From NCBI RefSeq assembly GCF_015553625.1, contig NZ_JADNGY010000001.1:242256-306255 (forward strand): a DNA stretch of 64,000 nt, read 5' to 3'. The notes under the pieces are model-generated. The model saw only the letters and a program-made list of their open reading frames with translations, searched no databases and had not been told where the DNA came from. Of the stretch, positions 37,591-46,237 are shown piece by piece; position 1 is the first letter of the stretch, and each line of letters starts with the position of its first letter. Source of the stretch: Streptococcus australis (GTDB taxonomy: Bacteria > Bacillota > Bacilli > Lactobacillales > Streptococcaceae). A program made the translations under genes and the position numbers.

Positions 37591-38133
37591 TCAATCAAAT
37601 GTTTTACTCAAGGTAACACCTTGCTGTTTTGCTACATAAGCAGTTGTAAAATCGGTCACCCAACCGCCTACAAAGTTCATGACAAGCCCAACAAGCATGT
37701 AACGAATGGCTAAGTCCATTTGACTTAAACCTAAAGTTTGAATTCCTGTTGCAATTCCCATCCATACAAACAATTCCCCAGGATTGATATGCGGAAATAC
37801 ACCATTTGAAGTATGGCAGAACTGCATCTGAGCTGCTACAAAACTAGGTTTATAATATTCTGGTAAGAAACGTCCCATACTGATTGCCATCGGATTCCCC
37901 AGCATAAAGGCTGAAATGAAAGGTAAAATCATATACCGGCTAACAGGATTTTTGGCAGAAATCTTAGCCAGGGAATTGACCTTCTCTTCTCCCAAGAAAG
38001 CGATAAGGGTATTCATTGCAATCAATAGCATTAAGACAAGCGGTACAATATTTGTCATCCAGCTAATAAAGGTTTCTCCACCTAATTGGAAGAGTTTCAT
38101 AAAACTCTCTGCAAAATTTGTAATGTGATTCAT
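37591..38133 (-). CDS. srlA: PTS glucitol/sorbitol transporter subunit IIC
   Basis: A 180-residue membrane protein, the IIC2-type channel part of the sorbitol PTS. It has about four to five helices and family motifs [37 protein letters not shown] and [19 protein letters not shown]. The ATG overlaps the stop of the gutM gene by 4 bp, so the two are translationally coupled. Confidence 0.94.
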   Translation of the reverse strand: MNHITNFAESFMKLFQLGGETFISWMTNIVPLVLMLLIAMNTLIAFLGEEKVNSLAKISAKNPVSRYMILPFISAFMLGNPMAISMGRFLPEYYKPSFVAAQMQFCHTSNGVFPHINPGELFVWMGIATGIQTLGLSQMDLAIRYMLVGLVMNFVGGWVTDFTTAYVAKQQGVTLSKTFD

Positions 38134-38627
38134 AAGGAACTCCCTTTCTTATTTTTTTTAAATAACTGTTTAATAGATAATTGTAAGTAATTCGCATAAA
38201 AGCCGAATCCCAGAAAAGAATCAGATGAACTTGTCTCTTTCTCAATACCTGCCTCATTCCAAAGATAGACTTTTCTAGCATCTTCTATGGCTGATTGCAT
38301 CAACTTATTTTCTTTTCTCACAAGAGGATTATACTTGTCAAAATAATGGATGTCTTCTCCAACATAATCGTCCATATTTTGAAAACGTGCTAAGATTGTG
38401 ACTCCTTGCATTTTGCTAGCTTTAAGAACCCGACCGTTTTCATCAACCGCGAACATGACAATCGTACCGGATTTGATTCTTCCGGACTTCCTGCCAATCG
38501 CTACGCGCCCCAGTTTTCGGAGCATCGTATAGGTCTTATTGAAGTCTTTGAGTTGCTGCCAGCCGAGGAACATTTGAAATATATAAGCTGCCATGACAAA
38601 TACAGCGAAAATTATTAGCGAATTCAT
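38130..38627 (-). CDS. gutM: Transcriptional regulator GutM
   Basis: A 165-residue protein with an N-terminal membrane segment (about 3-20, LIIFAVFVMAAYIFQMFLGW) and a soluble part containing LGRVAIGRKSGRIKSGTIVMFA. GutM/SrlM is known as an activator of sorbitol operons. Its ATG shares a base with the TAA of gutR (TAATG), so it is coupled to the regulator gene. Confidence 0.92.
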   Translation of the reverse strand: MNSLIIFAVFVMAAYIFQMFLGWQQLKDFNKTYTMLRKLGRVAIGRKSGRIKSGTIVMFAVDENGRVLKASKMQGVTILARFQNMDDYVGEDIHYFDKYNPLVRKENKLMQSAIEDARKVYLWNEAGIEKETSSSDSFLGFGFYANYLQLSIKQLFKKNKKGSSL

Positions 38628-40492
38628 TAAAATACTCCTTTGCTCTTAGAAAATGATAGAAACTCTGTCTCTGTTTCTACAGCCCTCAATGCTTCTTTTA
38701 GAGAAGGCTCTCCTGCAATTCGAAAAATGTCGTCATACAATTCCAGCAATTCACTCTCCATTTTGCTTTCAATTTCTGAGGGAATGGCGACTAGAAAGAT
38801 AAATTCAATCCAATCATCTCCTTTTTGATAAGGCTCTTCTAGCTTTCCAAACATTAAAATAGTCTTTGCATAACCCTGGTTAATTGTATGGGGGAAGGCA
38901 ATTCCTCCACCAAAAATGGTTGATTGTTTTTTATCCCTATCAATTATCCGATTTCTAAAACCTTCATCAATCATCTGAAGTTTCTCTAACTCTGCAACCA
39001 TATTTAGCAAGTATTGCTGATAGGTTTTTTGGGGAGTCAAACGAAGAAAACGTAAGCTGACTGTTTCTAGATTTTTTTGATGAAAAGCATTGGCCCTCTG
39101 CCATTCTTCCTGCAGCCATTGATCATCAAAAAGATGATTAACTTGAATGACTGGAGATTTAGAATCTTTATATTTTAGAGGAACTGTCGTAAAAATCGCG
39201 AAATAGTCCTGATTCAAATCCAGATTAAAATCCTCTTCAGAATACTGAGTAATGTCTACATCATTTCCAAGAATTCGTCTGAGTTGCTGAATAATCATCG
39301 CAGCAGTTCCTCTTCCTGTTGTGCAAACTACAGCTATCTGCTTGCGAGAACCATTTACAACAGAGTTTTGCTTTCTTAAAATCATTTCAAAATACAAAGC
39401 CAGATATCCGATTTCAGATAATTCCAATTCAGAACCAAAAATTGCAGATAGTTCTTCTCCAGCAATTTTCGCCATTTCAAAAGCAAAAGGATATTGAGTT
39501 TGAACCTCGCCATGGAATATATCATTAGCTTGCACATGGAAAATCAGTCGATTGATTAAGGAGCCTAGATGAGACTTGATTTCTTCAAATAATTCTTCAT
39601 CATCAAAGTTAACCAACATTGTTTCTTTGACTTTCTTGACAATCCCTTGAAAAATGTTTGCAAGCTGTTCAGATTGATAAGACGGCTTGCTTAAAGTGTC
39701 AATAAAACGGATATTAAACGGAAAACACAAAAAGTCTATCTCAAACTGACTGAGGGAAATCTTATAAGTCATCTCAATATGATAGATTAATTTTTCAACC
39801 AAAGGTGTCTCTGTTAAATCATTCCTATAGTAAGGAATAGGGCAACTCAACACCCTAGATGCATGAATACGCTCCACCATAATTGAAATTGTCTTTCGAA
39901 GGAGTTCCTTTGTTTCTTTCGGGATTTTATACTCCTGGAGTAGCGTCTCCAGAAAAGAAGATGTTGCCTCGGTGAGTGTCTTTCCTTCAAAGTAAGGGGC
40001 CACTTGGTGAATATAGAGCAAGCGCAAATTCAGCTCGGACCCCAAGACCTCCAGCCCACGGTTGGGCTTTCCTGAAATAGTGATAGAGTAACTCTCTGCC
40101 AAAGATTTTACTTGTTTTAAATCCTTATTAAGGGTACTTCTACTAACACCTGCTTCCTCAGCCAAGTCGTCAATAAGAAGAGGGGAGGTTGACTCAATTA
40201 AACGTTTTAGTAAATAGGCAATTCTTTTACTGGAAGAATTGAAGTCACTCTCCCGTTTTAAACTACCAGATAAAATCCTTTCCAACTCAGTATAGTCATA
40301 CACCTCTAACATTAACTGATCATCTTGTGAGATAATCTGGATACTCGGAGCCAAAACATCATTTAATTGTTGGATACTCTTTTGCAAGGTTTGCATACTA
40401 ATATCCAGCTCTGAGCGCATATCTACCAAGGAATAAGTTGGCTGTGAGACCATTTTTTCTAAAATATTATACCATCGATTTACTATGGTCAA
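38627..40492 (-). CDS. gutR: PRD-containing sorbitol operon activator (BglG/Mga type)
   Basis: A 621-residue regulator of the sorbitol operon. Domains in order: two N-terminal helix-turn-helix regions (about 1-60 and 85-135, VDMRSELDISMQTLQKSI, DDLAEEAGVSRSTLNKDLK), two PTS regulation domains (about 175-390), a IIB-like domain starting VVCTTGRGTAA with its Cys (about 400), and a C-terminal IIA domain with the His in GGIAFPHTINQG. Phosphorylation by the PTS would set its activity according to sorbitol and glucose supply. Start is TTG with GGAAGAGAG upstream. Confidence 0.93.
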   Translation of the reverse strand: MTIVNRWYNILEKMVSQPTYSLVDMRSELDISMQTLQKSIQQLNDVLAPSIQIISQDDQLMLEVYDYTELERILSGSLKRESDFNSSSKRIAYLLKRLIESTSPLLIDDLAEEAGVSRSTLNKDLKQVKSLAESYSITISGKPNRGLEVLGSELNLRLLYIHQVAPYFEGKTLTEATSSFLETLLQEYKIPKETKELLRKTISIMVERIHASRVLSCPIPYYRNDLTETPLVEKLIYHIEMTYKISLSQFEIDFLCFPFNIRFIDTLSKPSYQSEQLANIFQGIVKKVKETMLVNFDDEELFEEIKSHLGSLINRLIFHVQANDIFHGEVQTQYPFAFEMAKIAGEELSAIFGSELELSEIGYLALYFEMILRKQNSVVNGSRKQIAVVCTTGRGTAAMIIQQLRRILGNDVDITQYSEEDFNLDLNQDYFAIFTTVPLKYKDSKSPVIQVNHLFDDQWLQEEWQRANAFHQKNLETVSLRFLRLTPQKTYQQYLLNMVAELEKLQMIDEGFRNRIIDRDKKQSTIFGGGIAFPHTINQGYAKTILMFGKLEEPYQKGDDWIEFIFLVAIPSEIESKMESELLELYDDIFRIAGEPSLKEALRAVETETEFLSFSKSKGVF

Positions 40493-40515
40493 CTCTCTTC
40501 CTCACCTTCATTTTT

Positions 40516-41316
40516 TTAACCGCGAGTTTTCCCTCCGGCAATATTTGTAGTGACTCCAGTTATATAGCTAGAACGGTCTGAAATATAGAATGCTACAAGG
40601 TCAGCTACTTCCCGTAGTTTACCACTTCGTCCCAAAGGAGTTGTTGAAGTTGAAGCATAACCAGCTCGAATATCTTCTACCGTCTTTCCACGGGTATAAG
40701 CAAGAGCTTCCTCATAAGAAAGAGTTCGAAGTCCCGTAGCTTCCATAATTCCTGGAGCAATTCCAACCACACGTACACCATGCTTACCCAGCTCTTTTGC
40801 CCATGAACGAGTGTAACTATAGACTGCTGCTTTTGTGGCAGCATAGGCACTTTGTCCTTCAGAACCTTCCAAGCCTGCTTCTGAAGCCATGTTCACAATT
40901 ACACCTTTTCCATTTTTCACTAAAATACGTCCCACTGCCTGACTAACCAGATACAAACCTTTTTGATTAATCATCGTTACTTTTTCGAACGTCTCATCGT
41001 CCAATTCGTAAGGACCTTTAGGATTTTCTGCATCGATTAATAATCTAGGGATATTAATCCCTGCATTATTGACCACTGCATCAATATTGCCAAATCTTTC
41101 AACTATTTTGGCAACACCCTCTTCTACTTCAGAGCGAGAAGTTACATCAACTTTTACAAATAATAGATTTGGATGACGCAAATCGTTGTCGCTAAGATCG
41201 AAATTCGCTACGTTGACACCTAATTCCAGCAATTCTTCAACGATTGCCTTACCGATCCCAGATGACGCGCCAGTCACAAGAACTGTTTTGCCTTTTATGT
41301 TTAACCAATCATTCAT
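40516..41316 (-). CDS. srlD: Sorbitol-6-phosphate 2-dehydrogenase
   Basis: A 266-residue short-chain dehydrogenase oxidising sorbitol 6-phosphate to fructose 6-phosphate with NAD. The cofactor motif TGASSGIGKAI is at about 14-24, NNAGIN at about 84-89, the catalytic Ser/Tyr/Lys in NMASEAG...SAYAATKAA at about 140-160. The C-terminus ITGVTTNIAGGKTRG is typical. ATG at 41316 has AGAGG 7 nt upstream. As first gene of the operon it carries the promoter with cre site. Confidence 0.94.
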   Translation of the reverse strand: MNDWLNIKGKTVLVTGASSGIGKAIVEELLELGVNVANFDLSDNDLRHPNLLFVKVDVTSRSEVEEGVAKIVERFGNIDAVVNNAGINIPRLLIDAENPKGPYELDDETFEKVTMINQKGLYLVSQAVGRILVKNGKGVIVNMASEAGLEGSEGQSAYAATKAAVYSYTRSWAKELGKHGVRVVGIAPGIMEATGLRTLSYEEALAYTRGKTVEDIRAGYASTSTTPLGRSGKLREVADLVAFYISDRSSYITGVTTNIAGGKTRG

Positions 41317-41348
41317 TTTGATACCTCTCAAATTTTATTTACAAGGCA

Positions 41349-41365
41349 ATTATACAGCGCTTTCA
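41349..41365 (-). promoter_or_regulatory. Sorbitol operon promoter with cre site over the -10
   Basis: The -10 TATAAT (minus strand, 41354-41349) overlaps TGAAAGCGCTGTAT (41365-41352), which matches the CcpA site at 12 of 14 positions. The -35 region is poor, as expected for a promoter needing an activator (GutR/GutM). Glucose repression through CcpA is the likely reading. Confidence 0.65.
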
Positions 41366-41433
41366 TAAATGAATTAAGACACTCTTTTTTACACAGTTCA
41401 AAAAAATAATAAACTAATTAAGAGGCTTGTACT

Positions 41434-41463
41434 AAAAAATCCACAAGAAATGAACTTGTGGAT
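41434..41463 (-). terminator. Terminator of full-length pgi
   Basis: ATCCACAAG and CTTGTGGAT form a perfect 9-bp stem with a 7-base loop, followed on the minus strand by TTTTTT. It separates pgi from the sorbitol promoter. Confidence 0.85.
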
Positions 41464-41502
41464 CTCTTTTTATACTCTAAATGAACTCAAGGCATATAAG
41501 AA

Positions 41503-42852
41503 TCAAAGGCGTGCATTCAACTCAGCACCCAGCTCTTCAAAGCCTGGTTTTCCAAGAAGGGCAAACATGTTTTTCTTATAAGCCTCAACTCCAGGCTGGT
41601 CAAATGGATTGATACCATTCAGGTAGCCAGAAAGAGCAATAGCCAACTCAAAGAAGTAAATAGTGTAGCCCAAAGTGAACTCATCTTGCTCAGGCAGTGT
41701 CACAAACATATTTGGAACTCCACCATCAGTGTGTGCTAACAGCACTCCATCTGTAGCTTTTTTATTGACAAAGTCAACATCTTTTCCTTGCAAGTAGCCA
41801 AGACCGTCCAAGTCTTCTGCCAATTCAGGAATCAGCACATTTTTGCGAGGTTTATCTACACGTACAACTGTTTCAAAGAGGATACGGGTACCTTCCTGGA
41901 TAAATTGTCCCAGAGAGTGCAAGTCTGTTGAGAAGTTGGCTGAAGTTGGGTAAATCCCTTTTTGGTCTTTCCCTTCTGACTCACCAGCCAGTTGCTTCCA
42001 CCACTCAGAGAAGTATTGTAGAGATGGTTCATAGTTAGCTAAAACTTCTGTCAGATAACCTTTACGGTACAAGATATTGCGTACAACTGCATATTGATAT
42101 GCTTCATTTTCAGCCAACTTATCAGAAGCATAAGCCTTGCGAGCAGCATTTGCTCCTTCCATTAACTTGCTGATATCAGCCCCTGCAGCTGCGATTGGCA
42201 AGAGTCCCACTGCTGTCAATACTGTAAAACGACCACCTACACTATCAGGCACTACAAAAGTATCCCAGCCATTAGCATCTGCTTCAACCTTAACTGCACC
42301 TTTAGCGCGGTCTGTAGTTGCATAAATCCGTTTATTTGCTTCTTCCTGACCATACTTCTTAACCAAGAGTTCTTTGAAGACACGGAAAGCAATAGCAGGC
42401 TCTGTAGTCGTTCCTGACTTAGAAATAACGTTGACAGAGAAATCTTTGTCTGATACATAGTCTACCAAATCAGCCAAATAGCTTGAAGAAATAGAATTTC
42501 CAGCATAGAGGATTTGAGGTGCCTTGCGTTCTTCCTTGCTTTGTAGATTTACAAAAGAATTATTCAAGAAATCAATAGCTGCACGAGCTCCTAAATAGGA
42601 ACCACCAATACCGATTACGATCAATACCTCACTATCAGATTGGATTTTAGCAGCAGCCTTTTGAATACGAGCAAATTCATCTTTGTCATATTCTTCAGGC
42701 AAGTTCAACCAGCCAGTCATTTCTGCCCCAGGACCTGTACCATTTCGCAGAGCAGAATCTGCAGCAGTCACTTGAGGCTGCATATAATCTAGTTCATGTG
42801 GTGCTACAAATTTATCTAACACCTTTGAGTAGTCAAATTTAATATGTGACAT
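41503..42852 (-). CDS. pgi: Glucose-6-phosphate isomerase (complete allele)
   Basis: A 449-residue glycolytic enzyme interconverting glucose 6-phosphate and fructose 6-phosphate. Family regions: [19 protein letters not shown] (about 75-93), [16 protein letters not shown] (about 142-157), [15 protein letters not shown], and the C-terminal [20 protein letters not shown] precedes the ATG. It is the only complete pgi in the window, since 35451-35924 is a remnant of a second allele. The order pgi - srlD - gutR - gutM - srlA - srlE - srlB matches, as I remember it, that of S. mutans, so this allele probably arrived together with the sorbitol genes. Confidence 0.95.
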   Translation of the reverse strand: MSHIKFDYSKVLDKFVAPHELDYMQPQVTAADSALRNGTGPGAEMTGWLNLPEEYDKDEFARIQKAAAKIQSDSEVLIVIGIGGSYLGARAAIDFLNNSFVNLQSKEERKAPQILYAGNSISSSYLADLVDYVSDKDFSVNVISKSGTTTEPAIAFRVFKELLVKKYGQEEANKRIYATTDRAKGAVKVEADANGWDTFVVPDSVGGRFTVLTAVGLLPIAAAGADISKLMEGANAARKAYASDKLAENEAYQYAVVRNILYRKGYLTEVLANYEPSLQYFSEWWKQLAGESEGKDQKGIYPTSANFSTDLHSLGQFIQEGTRILFETVVRVDKPRKNVLIPELAEDLDGLGYLQGKDVDFVNKKATDGVLLAHTDGGVPNMFVTLPEQDEFTLGYTIYFFELAIALSGYLNGINPFDQPGVEAYKKNMFALLGKPGFEELGAELNARL

Positions 42853-43183
42853 GTTTATCCTCCAATTGTTCTTTTCTTTTATGATAACGCTTTAAGAAAA
42901 AATAAGCAAGTGCTTTCGCTATTTTAAAACGTTTACATTTGTATTCTATACTATTTTTCTAAATAAGCTAACCTTAGGACATAACCGAGAGCAATCGTTT
43001 GCGTAAGTCAACAAATTTTAGGCCTATTTAGGCCTATTGAGAAGAACAATTTTGATTGACAAGAAAACAAATATGCTTCTTAAGATTGGATGTCAGCTGA
43101 ATTCATTTCAGGTCCGTTCAAACTAGATTCGCTGCTCCAATATTCATCTGCACCTTTTAGGCTTGACTCATCAAGAGCAATAG
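42853..43183. other. Intergenic region upstream of pgi
   Basis: It contains the pgi 5' region, a tandem pair of TTTAGGCCTA (43017-43036) and AT-rich sequence. No ORF is convincing. A joining point of the transferred block may lie here or within the 5' part of pgi. Confidence 0.4.
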
Positions 43184-43261
43184 AAAAAGAGCACACAGTT
43201 CACTTCGCTTAGGGCTGCTGGATTCCTCCCCTGACCCGCTTCACGCAGAACTGTTGCTCCG
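43184..43261 (-). ncRNA. ffs: Signal recognition particle RNA (small cytoplasmic RNA)
   Basis: The minus strand encodes the conserved SRP RNA domain IV: GGTCAGGGGAGGAATCCAGC followed by AGCCCTAAGCG. The ends pair as GAGCA-ACAGTT with AACTGT-GTGCTC. A -10 TATAAT is at 43273-43268 with TTGCAA 16 bp upstream, and a T run at 43188-43184 ends the RNA. The RNA binds Ffh to target membrane and secreted proteins. It lies just downstream of tadA. Confidence 0.9.
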
Positions 43262-43306
43262 ATAGGTATTATATCATAATTTGTGGATTTTGCAAAGGTC
43301 CGGTTT

Positions 43307-43816
43307 TTATTCTTGTGTTTCGGCCTTGGCTGCGAGTTTGGCTTGTTTTTTTCGTTCTCGACCTTGGCGGAAGAAGGTCTGCATGATGGCTGCACATTCT
43401 GCTTCCAAGATTCCTGTTTCTACTTCGACTCGGTGATTGAGGCGTTCATCTGCCAAAATGTCGTAGAGACTACCTGCTCCACCGAACTTCTGATTGGTCG
43501 CCCCGTAAATCACCTGGGGAATCCGAGCTAGACCAATGGCACCACTACACATGACACAGGGCTCAATCGTGACAAAAAGCGTCGTATCCAGCAGGCGCCA
43601 GCTATTTTCACGCTGATTGGCCTCCTCGATCGCCATGATTTCCGCATGCATGACCGCCCGCTGCAGCTCCTCACGCGCATTATGTCCACGCCCGATAATC
43701 TGACCATCCTTGACCAAGACACAGCCAATCGGTATTTCATCATTGGCGAGGGCAATCTCCGCCTCCTTCAGGGCTTCCCTCATAAACATCGCTTTTTCCT
43801 CTATCGTGTAGTCCAT
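43307..43816 (-). CDS. tadA: tRNA-specific adenosine deaminase
   Basis: A zinc deaminase of about 169 residues converting A34 to inosine in tRNA-Arg(ACG). Zinc ligands and the catalytic Glu are in VMHAEIMAIEEA and EPCVMCSGAIGLARI; DEIPIGCVLVKDG is the N-terminal signature. I place the start at 43816 (MDYTIEEKAMF) with GGAAGAAG upstream: the ATG at 43849 lies inside the -10 TATAAT (43853-43848). A Lys-rich tail follows the core. Confidence 0.93.
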   Translation of the reverse strand: MDYTIEEKAMFMREALKEAEIALANDEIPIGCVLVKDGQIIGRGHNAREELQRAVMHAEIMAIEEANQRENSWRLLDTTLFVTIEPCVMCSGAIGLARIPQVIYGATNQKFGGAGSLYDILADERLNHRVEVETGILEAECAAIMQTFFRQGRERKKQAKLAAKAETQE

Positions 43817-43847
43817 CTCTTCCTTCTTCCTTTTAGTTTCTTTGTTC

Positions 43848-43853
43848 ATTATA
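43848..43853 (-). promoter_or_regulatory. tadA -10 element
   Basis: TATAAT on the minus strand lies 32 bp before the preferred tadA start and directly downstream of the small RNA terminator, so tadA has its own promoter. Confidence 0.5.
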
Positions 43854-43875
43854 CCATAGGCAGCTTACGACTCAC

Positions 43876-43964
43876 AAAAAAAGCCGCCGATTGGGCGACT
43901 CTTATGGGAGATTATTATGAAAAAGTTTAGGAGGTTTAAACAAAGTTAGGAGGTCTTTGTTTAT
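43876..43964 (-). ncRNA. CiaR-dependent small RNA (csRNA family), copy B
   Basis: An RNA of about 89 nt on the minus strand. Hairpin 1 is TAAACAAAG with CTTTGTTTA, carrying ACCTCCTAA in the loop; a second CCTCCTAAAC, a CAT and ATCTCCC follow unpaired, and a terminator (GTCGCC with GGCGGC, then TTTTTTT) ends it. The repeated anti-Shine-Dalgarno parts and CAU are the hallmark of streptococcal csRNAs. It lies between the peptide-exporter gene and tadA. Confidence 0.9.
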
Positions 43965-43970
43965 GCTTCT

Positions 43971-44003
43971 AGTATAGCTGGCCTATCTTAAATAAAGCTT
44001 AAG
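43971..44003 (-). promoter_or_regulatory. CiaR box and -10 of csRNA copy B
   Basis: CTTAAG - 5 bp - TTTAAG (44003-43987) is a perfect NTTAAG-N5-TTTAAG site. The -10 TATACT (43976-43971) follows after 10 bp and the predicted RNA start is 7 nt further. Response regulator CiaR, not encoded here, is the expected activator. Confidence 0.88.
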
Positions 44004-44118
44004 TTCTCTGAGTATTGATGATTTTGGAAATATCACCACTTAGAATCTCAAAAATATCTGACAAATTGCTGGCTTACTACTATCCGCTTTGTCGCAGAAC
44101 CAACTATTGTGGCATCGC

Positions 44119-45705
44119 TCATCCTTTACGTAACTCAAGGATTTGGTCATAGCGCTCTTCTTCATCAATATGATGGGCTATTTCTAGTACCGTGATCGGC
44201 AAAGAAAAGATTAGGTCTCTAACCAGACGACTATTTTTTTCGTCCAAAGCTGATGTCACTTCGTCCGCTAATAAAATATCCTTCTCGCGTAAGAGAAAAC
44301 GAGCCAACTCTAATCTGACACGCTGACCTCCTGAAATGTTTTCACCATTATTATGAATTTCTACATTCAAAATATCCTGAAATTCATCTATTAAGCCAAC
44401 TCGGTCCAATACCTCCAATAATTCATGGTCCTGAAAAGGCTGACCAAAAGTTAGATTATAGCGGATAGTATCGTTAAACAGGAAGGGATGCTGGCTAATT
44501 AAACCGATATTCCCTTGGAAATGACTCGTTATTTGATTTCCATCATACTGAACGAAAATGTCACCCTCATCACATACTTCTTCTCCTAAAATCAAGCGAA
44601 AAAGAGTCGTCTTTCCAGACCCGCTCGGTCCTTTGATTAAGACCTTCTGACCTACTGAAATCGTCGCCGTCAAATCAGAAAAAAGCTGACGTTCAGCAAA
44701 ACTTTTTGAAATATGATTTAAGCGCAACGATTCGAGATTTTCAACAAATTGATCCTTTGTCTCTTCGAAATCAGGTTCTTCCTCGATAATCTTAAACAGG
44801 CGGTTCGCAGTCGGCAAGGCACCTTGGAGATTGGCTGCACTGTACATCAGAGTTTGGATCGGTTCTACCAGCATCCCCGCAGCAACATACATAGAGATGA
44901 GGCTTGTAATAGAAATAGAATTTCCCTGTAAACTCAAATAAAAGCCTAAAGCAAGAGGAACAACCTGACTAAAAAAGACCATAAATCCATTAAAGAAAAA
45001 AATAATATTATGTGTGAAACAAAATCTTTGGATGGCTTTTTGATATTCTCCGTTTAAATCATTCACGCGCTCTTCATTCAGCCTCATGGCCTGATTAATC
45101 CGTAAGGTTTGGCTGCCTTGCATACTATCCGAGACAAGCCCATGTAATTTCGTTCTAAGCTTGGACCAGCTGTCTCCCGAATCTTGTAAACGACGATTCA
45201 TGATGAACTGAGGAATAGGTCTCATAATCGTAAAAATGACAAAAATAAGTCCTAAGAGAAAATTTTGTGAAACAATATAAATGGCTGTAACAAGGGCGAC
45301 AAATCCCCAACTCACCATAACATTTATATTTTCCAAATAATTATCGCCCACATATTCCATATCTTGAGTTAGCAGACTAACTTTTTCATCATTGGAAAAT
45401 TTAGGATTCAATATGACTTTCTTAAATAAAAGGGCACGGACACTTTTGTTGATTTCTCTTCGGAATATATTGTGCGAATAGTTTGAAAACAGCATCAGAC
45501 TATAAATAACAAGATAGACAGACAAACCAAATAAAACAAAATTGAGAATTTTTCCATAAGAAAGGCCGTCTTGATCTAACTTCAAGGCCTTCGTTAAAAT
45601 CAGAGGTTGCGCCAACACCAAACCACTATTCACAATACGCCCTAAAAAAATAGGAAAAAGATACTTCTTATCAATGTACTTATAAATATTTCTCATAATT
45701 ATCAT
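44119..45705 (-). CDS. ABC transporter, ATP-binding and permease half-transporter (peptide export type)
   Basis: A 528-residue half-transporter: six helices in residues 1-290 and the ATPase at about 320-528. Walker A GPSGSGKTTLF, signature ISGGQRVRLELARF, Walker B DILLADEV, D-loop SALDEK and the switch EIAHH are all present, so it should be active. There is no N-terminal C39 peptidase. Upstream lie a truncated radical-SAM gene and a small Cys-containing ORF, so its likely cargo was a modified peptide. Starts at 45705 or 45696, both with weak ribosome sites. AT content is higher than in the housekeeping genes around. Confidence 0.88.
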   Translation of the reverse strand: MIIMRNIYKYIDKKYLFPIFLGRIVNSGLVLAQPLILTKALKLDQDGLSYGKILNFVLFGLSVYLVIYSLMLFSNYSHNIFRREINKSVRALLFKKVILNPKFSNDEKVSLLTQDMEYVGDNYLENINVMVSWGFVALVTAIYIVSQNFLLGLIFVIFTIMRPIPQFIMNRRLQDSGDSWSKLRTKLHGLVSDSMQGSQTLRINQAMRLNEERVNDLNGEYQKAIQRFCFTHNIIFFFNGFMVFFSQVVPLALGFYLSLQGNSISITSLISMYVAAGMLVEPIQTLMYSAANLQGALPTANRLFKIIEEEPDFEETKDQFVENLESLRLNHISKSFAERQLFSDLTATISVGQKVLIKGPSGSGKTTLFRLILGEEVCDEGDIFVQYDGNQITSHFQGNIGLISQHPFLFNDTIRYNLTFGQPFQDHELLEVLDRVGLIDEFQDILNVEIHNNGENISGGQRVRLELARFLLREKDILLADEVTSALDEKNSRLVRDLIFSLPITVLEIAHHIDEEERYDQILELRKG

Positions 45706-45760
45706 CCATCAAAATAGAGGGCTAGCACAACCCTCTTCTCTAATTTATTTAAAATCGTGA

Positions 45761-45844
45761 TTATTTACAATCACAATTATAGTTAAATACTCTAGGTTTA
45801 GCATTCATTTTGTCATCGAATTTGTTATTCACTTTAACCTTCAC
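45761..45844 (-). CDS. Possible small Cys-containing peptide (RiPP precursor remnant)
   Basis: A 27-codon frame starting GTG, overlapping the stop of the radical-SAM fragment (GTGA), ends with RVFNYNCDCK. It lies just before the exporter, where a precursor gene would be expected. The Asn/Cys-rich end recalls small Cys-rich precursors matured by radical-SAM enzymes in Firmicutes, but the match is only by eye. It may be what remains of a precursor joined to the maturase by a deletion. There is no proper ribosome site. Confidence 0.35.
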   Translation of the reverse strand: MKVKVNNKFDDKMNAKPRVFNYNCDCK

Positions 45845-46119
45845 CGAAAATTACAATCTCCATGTGTCAAAATTGTTAGTTCCAATAATTCAGCATCTGT
45901 ATCGCTTATTTTAGATAGATACTTTTCGACCTCATACTCACCCTCACTTAAATATTTATTTTTATCAAGATAAGCATGAAACTCTTTCCTAATCACATCA
46001 TTGCTGTCGACTACTCTATTCAATTCATTCGTAAGAAAAAATGAATGATTGGTTTTAGTATTAAAATACAACGTACCATCATCAGTACTATATTTTAATA
46101 TATATCGTGACAAATTCAT
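45841..46119 (-). pseudogene. Truncated radical-SAM peptide maturase (N-terminal fragment)
   Basis: The 92-residue frame has a good start (AGAGGTGATAAT then ATG). It looks like the N-terminal recognition region of a SPASM-type peptide maturase and ends LLELTILTHGDCNFR. This is exactly how the radical-SAM core begins (L.ILT...CNFRC.YC), but a stop follows the Arg and the iron-sulphur Cys cluster is missing. So an originally ~400-residue enzyme has been cut at the start of its core. A promoter with TATACT lies about 60 bp upstream. The exporter downstream is intact. Confidence 0.7.
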
Positions 46120-46237
46120 ATTATCACCTCTTAATCTGTGTGACTTAACCTACAGTAAGTATACACCGATAGAAATATTAAATAAAGCAATATTCAGCAG
46201 ATTAGAAAAGTTCCAACTTTTAATATTTTGGAAAAGG

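Noticed and set aside
43017..43036. TTTAGGCCTA tandem pair
   Set aside because: Only two copies of 10 bp; not enough to call an element.
43910..43980. Similar plus-strand mini-ORFs with AGGAGG in copy B
   Set aside because: Explained by the csRNA on the other strand.
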